From: Desulfobacteraceae bacterium 4572_89
GTDB lineage: Bacteria > Desulfobacterota > Desulfobacteria > Desulfobacterales > Desulfobacteraceae
Length of the DNA: 36,577 bases
Direction: 5' to 3'
Assembly (NCBI GenBank): GCA_002085465.1
Contig: NBML01000002.1
Coordinates: 1 to 36,577 of the forward strand
Shown here: piece by piece, positions 26,731-34,634 of the stretch
How the letters are laid out: each line of letters starts with the position of its first letter
How positions within the stretch are numbered: the stretch's first letter is position 1
Made by a program: the position numbers and the translations under genes
The notes under the pieces: model-generated
What the model was told of the DNA's origin: nothing
Database searches by the model: none
The model's input: the letters and a program-made list of their open reading frames with translations, nothing else

Positions 26731-26833
26731 ATTATCGGGTAAGAGCATTGGCTAAAACCACCAGTTAAAACTACTAATTCAGAGTATATTTTAATATGGA
26801 AATTTTCATCAAAAAAGATATAAGGAGGCAATA

Positions 26834-27493
26834 ATGAATGCCTTTATCAATTTTATCATGGGACCCATGGTCTGGATATCGGCAATGGTTTTTCTATTTG
26901 GACTGGTATTTAAATTCATTAAAATTATTAAAGAGATCAATGAAAAGGAAAAATTTATTTTTTCCTATATTTCCCTAAAATACAGCCTCCGTTCAATCGG
27001 AGCCTGGCTGATTCCCTTTTTCCCGGAAAGCACCAAAAAAAGGCCGGTTTTCTGGGGTGTTTCCTATGTTTTCCACATTCTTTTATTTGCTGTTCCTATC
27101 TTTCTTGCCTCCCATATTATCCTTCTGGATGAAGCCTTTGGAATTTTCTGGCCGGCATTGAACGATGGTGTGGCTGATTTTCTGACAATCCTGGTCATTC
27201 TGGCATTGATTTTTTTCGGGGTGCGAAGGGTAATTGAGCCAGATGTAAAGTTTTTGACTTCATTCAAGGATTATATATTGCTGACCATTGTGATGCTGCC
27301 TTTTTTAACAGGGTTTCTGGCCTATCACCAGTTTTTTTTATACAAGTGGATAATGATTGCCCATATACTATCAGGCGAGCTTATGCTTATTGTTATTCCC
27401 TTTTCACGGTTTTCCCATATGTTAACTGCTCCCCTGACCAGGGCCTATACCGGTTCTGAATTCGGCAATGTCAGACATGCAAGAGACTGGTAG
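26834..27493 (+). CDS. tmcC: TmcC, membrane cytochrome b subunit of the Tmc complex
   Basis: A 219-residue membrane protein with about five transmembrane helices, beginning with MGPMVWISAMVFLFGLVF, and an AAGGAGG ribosome site. Histidines His81 and His94 on helix two and His177 and His195 on the last helix are suited to bind two b hemes. The 18-residue spacing of the last pair matches the NarI-type cytochrome b pattern. It would carry electrons across the membrane to quinone or to TmcB. A 103-bp gap, without a clear promoter, separates it from tmcD; tmcB follows by 19 bp. Confidence 0.85.
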   Translation: MNAFINFIMGPMVWISAMVFLFGLVFKFIKIIKEINEKEKFIFSYISLKYSLRSIGAWLIPFFPESTKKRPVFWGVSYVFHILLFAVPIFLASHIILLDEAFGIFWPALNDGVADFLTILVILALIFFGVRRVIEPDVKFLTSFKDYILLTIVMLPFLTGFLAYHQFFLYKWIMIAHILSGELMLIVIPFSRFSHMLTAPLTRAYTGSEFGNVRHARDW

Positions 27494-27512
27494 GAAGTTA
27501 AAGGAGATAAAG

Positions 27513-28862
27513 ATGCAAGACCAATTAACCAAAAAAACAGAAAAAATTGAAAAAAATACAGACCAGGCAGTTGAAGACGGGCTTTCCAGGCTTACCCCTG
27601 AAAGAATAACTAAAACCATTAACCAGGTGCTTCACAAGGAGACAGGAGCAAGGTTCAAGGCCTATGTCGATACCTGCATGCGCTGTGGACTATGTTCCGA
27701 TGCCTGCAGTTATTTTTTGTCCAATGACAGAGACCCCTTGTTTTCCCCGGCAGCCAAGGTCAAGCAGACCATTTGGGAAATGCTGGAAAAAAAAGGAAAA
27801 GTTTCCACGGATTTTCTTCGAAGGGCTGTTCATATCTGCCAGGTGGAGTGCAATGTATGCCGGCGATGTTCCATGTATTGTCCCTTTGGCATTGACATCG
27901 CCTATATGATGCTTCTGGTTCGGCGCATCTGTCATAAACTGGAAATAACGCCCCTGTACATCCAGGACACTGTCAATTCCCATTCTGTCACCTTGAACCA
28001 GATGTGGGTCAAGGAAGACGAATGGATAGACACACTTCAATGGCAGGAGGAAGATGCCAGGGAAGAGTTTGAGGATTTAAGAATTCCCCTGGACAAGCAT
28101 GGGGCTGATATAATGTATTCTGTTATTGCGCCGGAACCAAAATTTCAGGCAGGCCTTCTTTACCAGGCAGCAACCATGATGCATGCGGCAGGAATCAACT
28201 GGACCATGCCCTCGGGACCTGGATGGGACAACTCCAACATGGCCATGTATACCGGGGACAATGAAATTTCAGGACGGATTGCCAGAACCTTTTACGAAAA
28301 AGCCGCAGAACTTAATGTTAAGAAGATTGTCATGGGAGAATGCGGCCATGCCTTCCGGTCTATTTATGATGTGGGTAATCGCTGGGTCTCCTGGGCCATG
28401 CCTCCCTTTGAGGTGGTCCATGCCCTGGAGTTTTACCATGAACTTTTGACCCAGGGCAGGATTACCATAAAGGAAAAATACAAAAAAAAGGTCACTTTGC
28501 ATGACCCCTGCAATGTTTCCAGGGGAAGGGGGCTCCACGATATGGCCCGGGAAGCAGTGAATATGATTTGTGAGGATTTTGTGGAGATGACTCCCAATCG
28601 TGAACACAATTATTGCTGTGGAGCTGGTGGCGGAGTGATCAATTGCGGTCCTCCCTATAAAACAGAACGTATGGTAAACAACAGGGTAAAGGCTGAGCAG
28701 CTTAAGGCAACTGGTGCTGAAGTTTTGATTGCACCCTGTCACAACTGCCACAGCGGACTGGAAGATATCGTTCATTACTATGATTTAGGCATGGAAATTA
28801 AGTTCCTGGGGGATATTATTTATGAAACCATGGAAAAGAAAATTTATAAGCCGGGAGAATAA
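27513..28862 (+). CDS. tmcB: TmcB, HdrD-like iron-sulfur subunit of the Tmc complex
   Basis: A 449-residue protein with an N-terminal two-cluster ferredoxin domain (C55/C58/C61/C65; C113/C116/C119/C123) and a C-terminal cysteine-rich CCG domain with HDPCNVSRG, Cys368-Cys369 in YCCGAGGG and PCHNCHSGLE. A second partial signature, VMGECGHAFRS, precedes it. The domain order is that of heterodisulfide reductase subunit D. The CCG region can bind a catalytic [4Fe-4S] cluster, but the substrate in Tmc is unknown. AAAGGAG supports the start at 27513 over an earlier ATG that overlaps tmcC. Confidence 0.9.
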   Translation: MQDQLTKKTEKIEKNTDQAVEDGLSRLTPERITKTINQVLHKETGARFKAYVDTCMRCGLCSDACSYFLSNDRDPLFSPAAKVKQTIWEMLEKKGKVSTDFLRRAVHICQVECNVCRRCSMYCPFGIDIAYMMLLVRRICHKLEITPLYIQDTVNSHSVTLNQMWVKEDEWIDTLQWQEEDAREEFEDLRIPLDKHGADIMYSVIAPEPKFQAGLLYQAATMMHAAGINWTMPSGPGWDNSNMAMYTGDNEISGRIARTFYEKAAELNVKKIVMGECGHAFRSIYDVGNRWVSWAMPPFEVVHALEFYHELLTQGRITIKEKYKKKVTLHDPCNVSRGRGLHDMAREAVNMICEDFVEMTPNREHNYCCGAGGGVINCGPPYKTERMVNNRVKAEQLKATGAEVLIAPCHNCHSGLEDIVHYYDLGMEIKFLGDIIYETMEKKIYKPGE

Positions 28863-28863
28863 G

Positions 28864-29292
28864 ATGAAACAGAAAATATTTTTTACGGTCTTGATCCTGA
28901 TGCTGATTACTGCATGGGGTGCTTTTTCCGGCCAGGGCCAGGCCAGTGACAAAGAAGGAGACCAGATAGGAGGCCAGGACTTTGAACTGGAACGGCTGGA
29001 TACCTCGGCCTTTGAAAAACCAAGAAGACCTGGTGCAGTTTTTGAACATGATGACCACAATGAGATGGCAGAGCTTGATGATTGTGCCATCTGTCATCAT
29101 GTATATGAAGACGGCAATCTTGTGGCAGATGAATCCAGTGAAGACAGTTCATGCTCTGAATGCCACGGGCTTTTGCCGGGACCTGACAACCCGGTTTCCC
29201 TTTCTAATGCGTTTCATAAACAGTGCAGGGACTGCCATTTTGACTCGGGAAAAGGGCCGGTCCTCTGTGGCCAGTGTCATAAAAAAGAATAA
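28864..29292 (+). CDS. tmcA: TmcA, periplasmic tetraheme type II cytochrome c3
   Basis: A 142-residue protein with a signal peptide (MKQKIFFTVLILMLITAW, cleavage probably after GQGQA). It has four heme motifs: CAICH (74-78), CSECH (97-101), CRDCH (121-125) and CGQCH (135-139). It contains exactly eight cysteines and eight histidines; four His are in the motifs and four lie elsewhere (EHDDH, CHH, AFHK), enough for bis-His ligation of four hemes. The mature part is acidic, as in type II c3. It accepts electrons from other periplasmic cytochromes and passes them to TmcC. It starts one base after tmcB. Confidence 0.92.
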   Translation: MKQKIFFTVLILMLITAWGAFSGQGQASDKEGDQIGGQDFELERLDTSAFEKPRRPGAVFEHDDHNEMAELDDCAICHHVYEDGNLVADESSEDSSCSECHGLLPGPDNPVSLSNAFHKQCRDCHFDSGKGPVLCGQCHKKE

Positions 29293-29301
29293 GGAGGCAT
29301 G

Positions 29302-29655
29302 ATGACAAAAAAGATTATGATCGTGGATGACGATCCTGCCATCACAAAATATCTGGATGCATTGTTTACGGACAATGGATATGAGACCTGTATTGCCGAT
29401 GACGGCAAAAATGCCATGGATGTATTTAAGGCAAATACACCTGACCTCATCACCCTGGATCTTGAAATGCCCGAGGAGTGGGGGCCTAGATTTTTTAGAA
29501 AATTGTCTAAAACCAAAGATTTTGACACGCCGGTGATAGTTATTTCCGGTCTTTCCGGGCGAAAATATTCCATTCCAAAGGCCCAGGCTTTTTTTGCCAA
29601 ACCCTTTGATGCCGATGAGGTACTCAACAAGGTAAAAGAGATTTTAACCGGATAG
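29302..29655 (+). CDS. Single-domain response regulator after tmcA
   Basis: A 117-residue receiver with IVDDDPA, phosphoacceptor Asp53 (ITLDLEMPEEWG) and AKPFDAD. No output domain. An AAGGAGG site overlaps the tmcA stop; ATG 29302 has better spacing than ATG 29299. It lies between tmcA and a membrane sensor kinase and may be phosphorylated by it. Confidence 0.88.
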   Translation: MTKKIMIVDDDPAITKYLDALFTDNGYETCIADDGKNAMDVFKANTPDLITLDLEMPEEWGPRFFRKLSKTKDFDTPVIVISGLSGRKYSIPKAQAFFAKPFDADEVLNKVKEILTG

Positions 29656-29675
29656 AAAACACCAGGGGACCTTTT

Positions 29676-31520
29676 ATGAAACAAAGAATGATAAATGCCA
29701 GGGGTCTTGTTTTCAAGTTATTGATTCCTGTTGGTATTGTTCTTTTTGTCAGTATTTATATATGGTCATATTTTATTACCAGGTACCAGGAAGAGATTCT
29801 CATTGGAAAGGCAGTCCCAGAAATATTTGTCTGGACAGGTGTTTATCTTTTCCTCATCCTGGCTATAACCATCTGCATTATTGTCTTTTTCCAGGTAACC
29901 AACCCTATCAACAGACTGATTAAAGATACCCGCAACATTGCAAAGGGTGATTTAAAAACCCTGGAAAACAGAGTCACATCCCTGGATGAGATTGGTCAGC
30001 TGTCTTCGGCAATCAATGATATGGGCATGGAAATCCATGAAAAACAGACAGAGTTTAACCGTCAAAAGGATATGTATCGTCACCTGTTTGACCAGGTGCC
30101 CTGTACCATTACTGTGCAGAATAAAAATTTTGAACTTCTGGAGTTTAACCAGGAGTTTGCACGCAGATTCAATCCCAGGTACGGGGATTATTGCTATGCA
30201 GCATACAAGGACCTGGATTCCAAATGTATTAATTGTCCGGTTGAAAAAACCTTTATGGATGGCAAATCCCATTTAAGTGAAGAATCAGGGGTTCACAAGG
30301 ATGGTTCCCCTGCCCATTGGTTCGTAAAAACAGCCCCGATCAAGGATGAAAACGGTAAGATAGTGGCTGCCATGGAGATGAGTCTGGATATCAGCCGCCG
30401 GAAAAAACTGGAGGAAAAGGTTAAAATTTCCGAGAAAAAATACCAGGCTATTTTTAAGAATATCCCAAATCCTGTATTTATTCTGGACAAAGAGCAATTG
30501 ACCATTCTGGATTGTAATGATTCAGTATTGTCGGTTTACGGATATAATAGAGCAGAACTAAGGGGAAAGGGGTTTGATATCCTTTTCCCCAGCGCCATGG
30601 AATTTGAACAGATCCGTAAAAACATAACTGCCCCCTTTCATGGGCGTATTATAAATTTCAGGAAGGATGATGAGTATCTATATGTTAATATCTGGGTCAG
30701 CCCTGCTGATTTTGCCCATAAAAATGTTCTCATTGTCATTGCAGTAGATATCACGGATTCCGTTGAAACAGAGCATCAATTGATCCAGGCCGCTAAAATG
30801 GCAACTCTGGGGGAAATGGCTACAGGAGTGGCCCATGAGCTTAACCAGCCTCTATCTGTGATCAAAACTGCCTCGGGTTTTATTGCCAGAAAAATTGATA
30901 CAGATCAGGATATTGACTGCTCAATTTTAAAGACATTGTCCCAGGAGATAGAATCCCATGTGGACCGTGCCGCAAAGATTACAAACCATATGCGTCTGTT
31001 TGGCAGAAAATCTGTGTTTGAAAAGGAAGAGGTCAATATCAATGATGTCCTGAAACGGGCCTTTGATATTTTCAGCCAGCAGCTCAAACTCAGGGAAATA
31101 AATGTTGTCTGGAAACTTTCCCGTGATTTGCCCCGTATCAGTGCAGACCCGGTTCGGCTGGAGCAGGTCTTTATTAACCTTTTGATTAATTCAAGGGATT
31201 CCATTGTCACAAAATTTGACGGGTCAGAGAAACCGGAAAACTCTAAAAAAGAGATAATTTTGACAACAAAATCAGAGGATAACAAGATCAAGGTGAAAAT
31301 CAGGGATACTGGAACTGGGATTCCAAGTACCCGTTTGGATAAGATATTTGAACCTTTTTTCACCACAAAAAAAGTGGGTGAAGGAACTGGTCTTGGCTTG
31401 TCCATATCCTATGGTATTATAAAAGAATCAGGCGGAGAGATATCTGCCCATAACAACAAAGATGGGGGTGCCACCTTTATCATGTTTTTCAGTATACAAA
31501 AAGGGGTTAATGGAAAATAA
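29676..31520 (+). CDS. Membrane HAMP-PAS-PAS sensor histidine kinase with a cysteine motif
   Basis: A 614-residue kinase with two membrane helices (about 10-32 and 48-72) separated by only a very short external loop, then a HAMP linker (PINRLIKDTRNIAKGD). PAS1 carries C173-X10-C184-X2-C187-P (YCYAAYKDLDSKCINCPVEK). PAS2 has NPVFILDKEQLTILDCND. The kinase core has His387 (VAHELNQPLSV), N-box INLLINSRDSI and GEGTGLGLSISYG. The near absence of a periplasmic domain suggests that it senses inside the cell, plausibly through the cysteine-bearing PAS. The stop overlaps the next gene by 11 bases. Confidence 0.92.
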   Translation: MKQRMINARGLVFKLLIPVGIVLFVSIYIWSYFITRYQEEILIGKAVPEIFVWTGVYLFLILAITICIIVFFQVTNPINRLIKDTRNIAKGDLKTLENRVTSLDEIGQLSSAINDMGMEIHEKQTEFNRQKDMYRHLFDQVPCTITVQNKNFELLEFNQEFARRFNPRYGDYCYAAYKDLDSKCINCPVEKTFMDGKSHLSEESGVHKDGSPAHWFVKTAPIKDENGKIVAAMEMSLDISRRKKLEEKVKISEKKYQAIFKNIPNPVFILDKEQLTILDCNDSVLSVYGYNRAELRGKGFDILFPSAMEFEQIRKNITAPFHGRIINFRKDDEYLYVNIWVSPADFAHKNVLIVIAVDITDSVETEHQLIQAAKMATLGEMATGVAHELNQPLSVIKTASGFIARKIDTDQDIDCSILKTLSQEIESHVDRAAKITNHMRLFGRKSVFEKEEVNINDVLKRAFDIFSQQLKLREINVVWKLSRDLPRISADPVRLEQVFINLLINSRDSIVTKFDGSEKPENSKKEIILTTKSEDNKIKVKIRDTGTGIPSTRLDKIFEPFFTTKKVGEGTGLGLSISYGIIKESGGEISAHNNKDGGATFIMFFSIQKGVNGK

Positions 31521-32703
31521 AAATAAAATATATACGATTCTTCTTGTGGACGATGAAGAAGGGATTCGCAATGTTTTAAATATTACCCTGACCCATGCCG
31601 GATTCAAGGTATTGCTGGCCCCTGACGGTGATACGGGCTTTAAAATTTTTAAGGCCCAAAAACCGGATATTATTATTACCGATATTAAAATGCCGGGCAT
31701 TGACGGGATTGAGCTTCTCAGGCAGATAAAGCGGACCAGTCCGGAAACCGAAGTGATCATGATAACCGGCCATGGAGACATGGATTTTGCCGTGAAAAGT
31801 CTACAGCATGAGGCCTCGGATTTCATAACCAAGCCCATTGACAGTGAAGAACTGGAATTGTCTGTAAAAAAGGCAGTGGACCGGATTTCCATCAACTCCA
31901 GGATTAAAACATATATGGATGACCTGAAACTCTTGATCCGGGAAAAGGATAAAGCCATTGATGAATCCCAAAGCCTTATCACCATCGGTCAGACCGTGGC
32001 TGGAATGTCCCATGTGATCAAAAACATAGCCGGAGGACTCAAGGGCAGTTCTTTTATCCTGGAACAGGGAATTGAAAATGAAAACCGGGAATACCTGGTC
32101 AAGGGCTGGGAAATGATGAAAGGCAATATTGATAAGATTACCAATTTATCTCTGGATCTGCTTAATTATGCCAAAACCAGCCGCCTGAAACTAAAAAAAA
32201 TCAATCCCATTCAGCCGGTTCTGGAATTGATGGATCTTCTAAAACCCAGGGCCATTGAGAAAAACATTATATTTACCCTGTCACCGCTGGATGAAGAATG
32301 TTTTGTTTTTGTGGACAAGGATGCAATCTATAATGCAATTTTCAACCTGGTCACAAATGCCTTTGATTCCTTTGAGAAAAATATGGAAAATGAAAATAAG
32401 ATAGAAAAACCAGGGAACAGGGAAAAGGTCAAAAAAGTGAGTATCTCCATGGAAAGGGAAACTGACTGGATTGTCTTTCAGGTTACTGACAATGGAAATG
32501 GCATGGATGAAAATATCAGCCAGTCTTTGTTAAAGGAATTTATTACCACCAAGGGGGCCCATGGGACCGGGTTTGGATTGATGACCACAAAAAAAACCAT
32601 TGATGAACACCAGGGCAAAATATTTTTTACAAGCACAAAGGGAAAGGGCTCTGTGTTTACAATAAAACTTCCATTGCATAAGCCCGATGGAAAGAAAGGG
32701 TGA
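31510..32703 (+). CDS. Receiver-histidine kinase fusion with unusual H-box
   Basis: A 397-residue protein with an N-terminal receiver (Asp58 in IIITDIKMPGIDG; TKPIDSE) and a C-terminal kinase. The phosphoacceptor helix reads GMSHVIKNIAGGLKG, with His168 followed by Val-Ile-Lys rather than the usual Glu-x-x-x-Pro. The ATPase domain has NLVTNAFDSFEK, DNGNGMD and GTGFGLMTTKK. It overlaps the upstream kinase gene. The start at 31510 has AGGGG a few bases upstream. The same H-box type occurs in the kinase at 34635-36107. Confidence 0.88.
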   Translation: MENKNKIYTILLVDDEEGIRNVLNITLTHAGFKVLLAPDGDTGFKIFKAQKPDIIITDIKMPGIDGIELLRQIKRTSPETEVIMITGHGDMDFAVKSLQHEASDFITKPIDSEELELSVKKAVDRISINSRIKTYMDDLKLLIREKDKAIDESQSLITIGQTVAGMSHVIKNIAGGLKGSSFILEQGIENENREYLVKGWEMMKGNIDKITNLSLDLLNYAKTSRLKLKKINPIQPVLELMDLLKPRAIEKNIIFTLSPLDEECFVFVDKDAIYNAIFNLVTNAFDSFEKNMENENKIEKPGNREKVKKVSISMERETDWIVFQVTDNGNGMDENISQSLLKEFITTKGAHGTGFGLMTTKKTIDEHQGKIFFTSTKGKGSVFTIKLPLHKPDGKKG

Positions 32704-32705
32704 GC

Positions 32706-33242
32706 ATGGAAAAAATTTATCTTACTGAAGACGGTATCATCCTGAAAAAAGGTAAGCCAGTGACAGATAATGTCTTACCCCTTTTGTCCAACACCATCGA
32801 GCTGGACCCTGGATTTACCCTGGCCTCATTTTTTGCTATTATTGATAGATATAAGTCATTTAAAAAAATGTCTGAGCTGCTGGAAACTTTTTTGACCATG
32901 GCCAAGGCTGGCAAAGGACAATTTCCCAAAACCCATGAAATTGAAGGACTGGTTTTTTATAAAACCATTGCCATGAAAGGATTTCCTGGAAAACCGGGTA
33001 TCCAGATATACAATTCTTTAAAAGGGATAAAAAACAAGCGTACAAAAGCATTAAAATTCTTCCAAATGGAAAGTTTGCTGGAACATGAACTGATTTTGGG
33101 AGATTTAAAACATATTGTCTTTGGGGACGGACAGGATATGTTTACCTATGAAACCTTTTATACTCTGTTTGAGTTTATAGAGGGAATTACCTGGGAAATG
33201 TCTTTTAATTTTAATCCGTTACAATGTTCCATAAGGGGGTAA
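32706..33242 (+). CDS. Conserved-looking protein of unknown function in the signalling operon
   Basis: A 178-residue soluble protein with no signal peptide or membrane segment. I do not recognise its family. It opens with a short beta-rich stretch (KIYLTEDGIILKKGKPV), then helical segments (FFAIIDRYKSFKKMSELLET) and ends with FTYETFYTLFEFIEGITWEM. It sits three bases after a receiver-kinase gene and three bases before the UspA gene, so co-expression is likely. A GTG at 32700 is an alternative start. A role as a kinase partner is only a guess from context. Confidence 0.75.
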   Translation: MEKIYLTEDGIILKKGKPVTDNVLPLLSNTIELDPGFTLASFFAIIDRYKSFKKMSELLETFLTMAKAGKGQFPKTHEIEGLVFYKTIAMKGFPGKPGIQIYNSLKGIKNKRTKALKFFQMESLLEHELILGDLKHIVFGDGQDMFTYETFYTLFEFIEGITWEMSFNFNPLQCSIRG

Positions 33243-33245
33243 CTT

Positions 33246-34160
33246 ATGTTTAAAAAAATACTTTTTGCCACAAATGCATCACCAGCCTGTGATGCTGCTG
33301 CAAAAATTGCTTTTGAGCTTGCGGAAAAATATGAATCAGAATTAATCCTTTTTCATGTGTTTGCAGAACCTTCCCATGGCAGCGGAGCCTTTGTAACCGA
33401 TTATGTGACAGGGGAAAAAGAGTCTGTGGGGCCGGATTATGGTGACTGGGTAAAAGAAGAGATGAAAACCACCTATGAGCCTTTAATTCAAAAGCATGGG
33501 GAACCAACCTATGAGACTCTCATAGGGATTCCATCCACGGAGATCCTTCGGTATGCCCGGAAAAATGAGGTGGATTGTATTATCATGGGTGCCCATGCCA
33601 GGCAGGATGATCCGGGAGCCGCCAGGTTCAGGGGGATTGTGGGAACCACCATGCAAAAAGTGGCTCTATGGGCCAAATGCCCGGTATTGATTATTTCCAG
33701 ACCCTGTGAGACTTGTTTCTGGTATTTTAATCAGATTGTTTTTGGCACTGATTTTTCAAAGGCATCCATGTCTGCCTTTCAATTTGCCTATAAAATGGCT
33801 GATCACATCGGGTGTAAGCTGCACCTGTTCCATGCCCTGAACATTGAAACCTCCCAGGCAGGTGTGTCACCAGGGCAAAAATCCATTGAAGAGATGATAC
33901 AGAATGCCAAGGAAAAAATGGAAACCCTTTATGTCTCTAAAATGGAAAATTTTGATAATTACGAGATCTCTGTGTGGGAAGGGGTCCCCTATGTTGAATT
34001 ATTGAAATTTGCCCGGGAAACCAGCGGTGATCTTATCGTTATGGCCCATCATGCCAGGGAAGTGGAAATCGAAGATGCAGTAATGGGCTCCACAGTAGAA
34101 CAGGTGGTTTTACGGTCTGCCTGCCCTGTGGCCAGTGTTAACAAGCCAGATAGGTTGTAA
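33246..34160 (+). CDS. Tandem UspA-domain universal stress protein
   Basis: A 304-residue protein with two UspA domains. The first begins MFKKILFATNASPACDAAAK and includes CIIMGAHARQ and CPVLIIS; the second begins IVFGTDFSKASMSAFQFAYK and ends DLIVMAHHAREVE, MGSTVEQVVL and CPVASVNKP. The glycine-rich ATP-binding pattern is reasonably kept in domain two (MGSTVEQVV) and partly in domain one (GIVGTTMQKV). Double-Usp proteins respond to energy or redox stress. It is packed between signalling genes of the tmc cluster. Confidence 0.92.
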   Translation: MFKKILFATNASPACDAAAKIAFELAEKYESELILFHVFAEPSHGSGAFVTDYVTGEKESVGPDYGDWVKEEMKTTYEPLIQKHGEPTYETLIGIPSTEILRYARKNEVDCIIMGAHARQDDPGAARFRGIVGTTMQKVALWAKCPVLIISRPCETCFWYFNQIVFGTDFSKASMSAFQFAYKMADHIGCKLHLFHALNIETSQAGVSPGQKSIEEMIQNAKEKMETLYVSKMENFDNYEISVWEGVPYVELLKFARETSGDLIVMAHHAREVEIEDAVMGSTVEQVVLRSACPVASVNKPDRL

Positions 34161-34175
34161 TCTTCCGTTGGTCAG

Positions 34176-34619
34176 GTGAAACAAGTGGAAAAGCCACATA
34201 AAGAGTCAAAAATTGTCCTGGTAATTGAAGATGAAATGGACATGCGGTTTTATCTCATGGCCCTGGTAAAATCATTGGGATTTGAACCTATCCTTACCCG
34301 TAACGGGTTCCAGGGCCTTGATGTTTTGGATACTGTCCGCCCAGATCTTATTATCCTGGATGTGATGATGCCGGAAAAGGGCGGGGCCCTGGTATATCAG
34401 GAGTTGAAAATAGATCCCCGGTACAGGGATATCCCTTTGATCGTTTTTTCAGGTGTTGATCCTGATTCATTTGTCCATTATGTGAAAATGTTGAACACAG
34501 GTCAGAAGGAAAAAGGTCAGAAGGAGAAAATACCCTTTCCTGAATATTATGTTGAAAAATCAGCAGATCCGGAATACTTAAAAAAAATTATAAAAAAATG
34601 TATTCATAAAAAACCTTAA
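34176..34619 (+). CDS. Single-domain response regulator
   Basis: A receiver-only protein of about 147 residues with VIEDEMDMRF, phosphoacceptor Asp62 (LIILDVMMPEKGG) and VEKSADPE. A loop before the Lys strand contains a 15-bp in-frame tandem repeat encoding GQKEKGQKEK. The start is uncertain: GTG 34176, or GTG 34185 which has AGGTGA well placed upstream. It is 15 bp from both neighbours. Confidence 0.87.
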   Translation: MKQVEKPHKESKIVLVIEDEMDMRFYLMALVKSLGFEPILTRNGFQGLDVLDTVRPDLIILDVMMPEKGGALVYQELKIDPRYRDIPLIVFSGVDPDSFVHYVKMLNTGQKEKGQKEKIPFPEYYVEKSADPEYLKKIIKKCIHKKP

Positions 34620-34634
34620 CAGGATGGATAACCA

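Noticed and set aside
34499..34528. 15-bp tandem repeat in the response regulator gene
   Set aside because: In frame and short; only lengthens a loop, no sign of a mobile or regulatory element.
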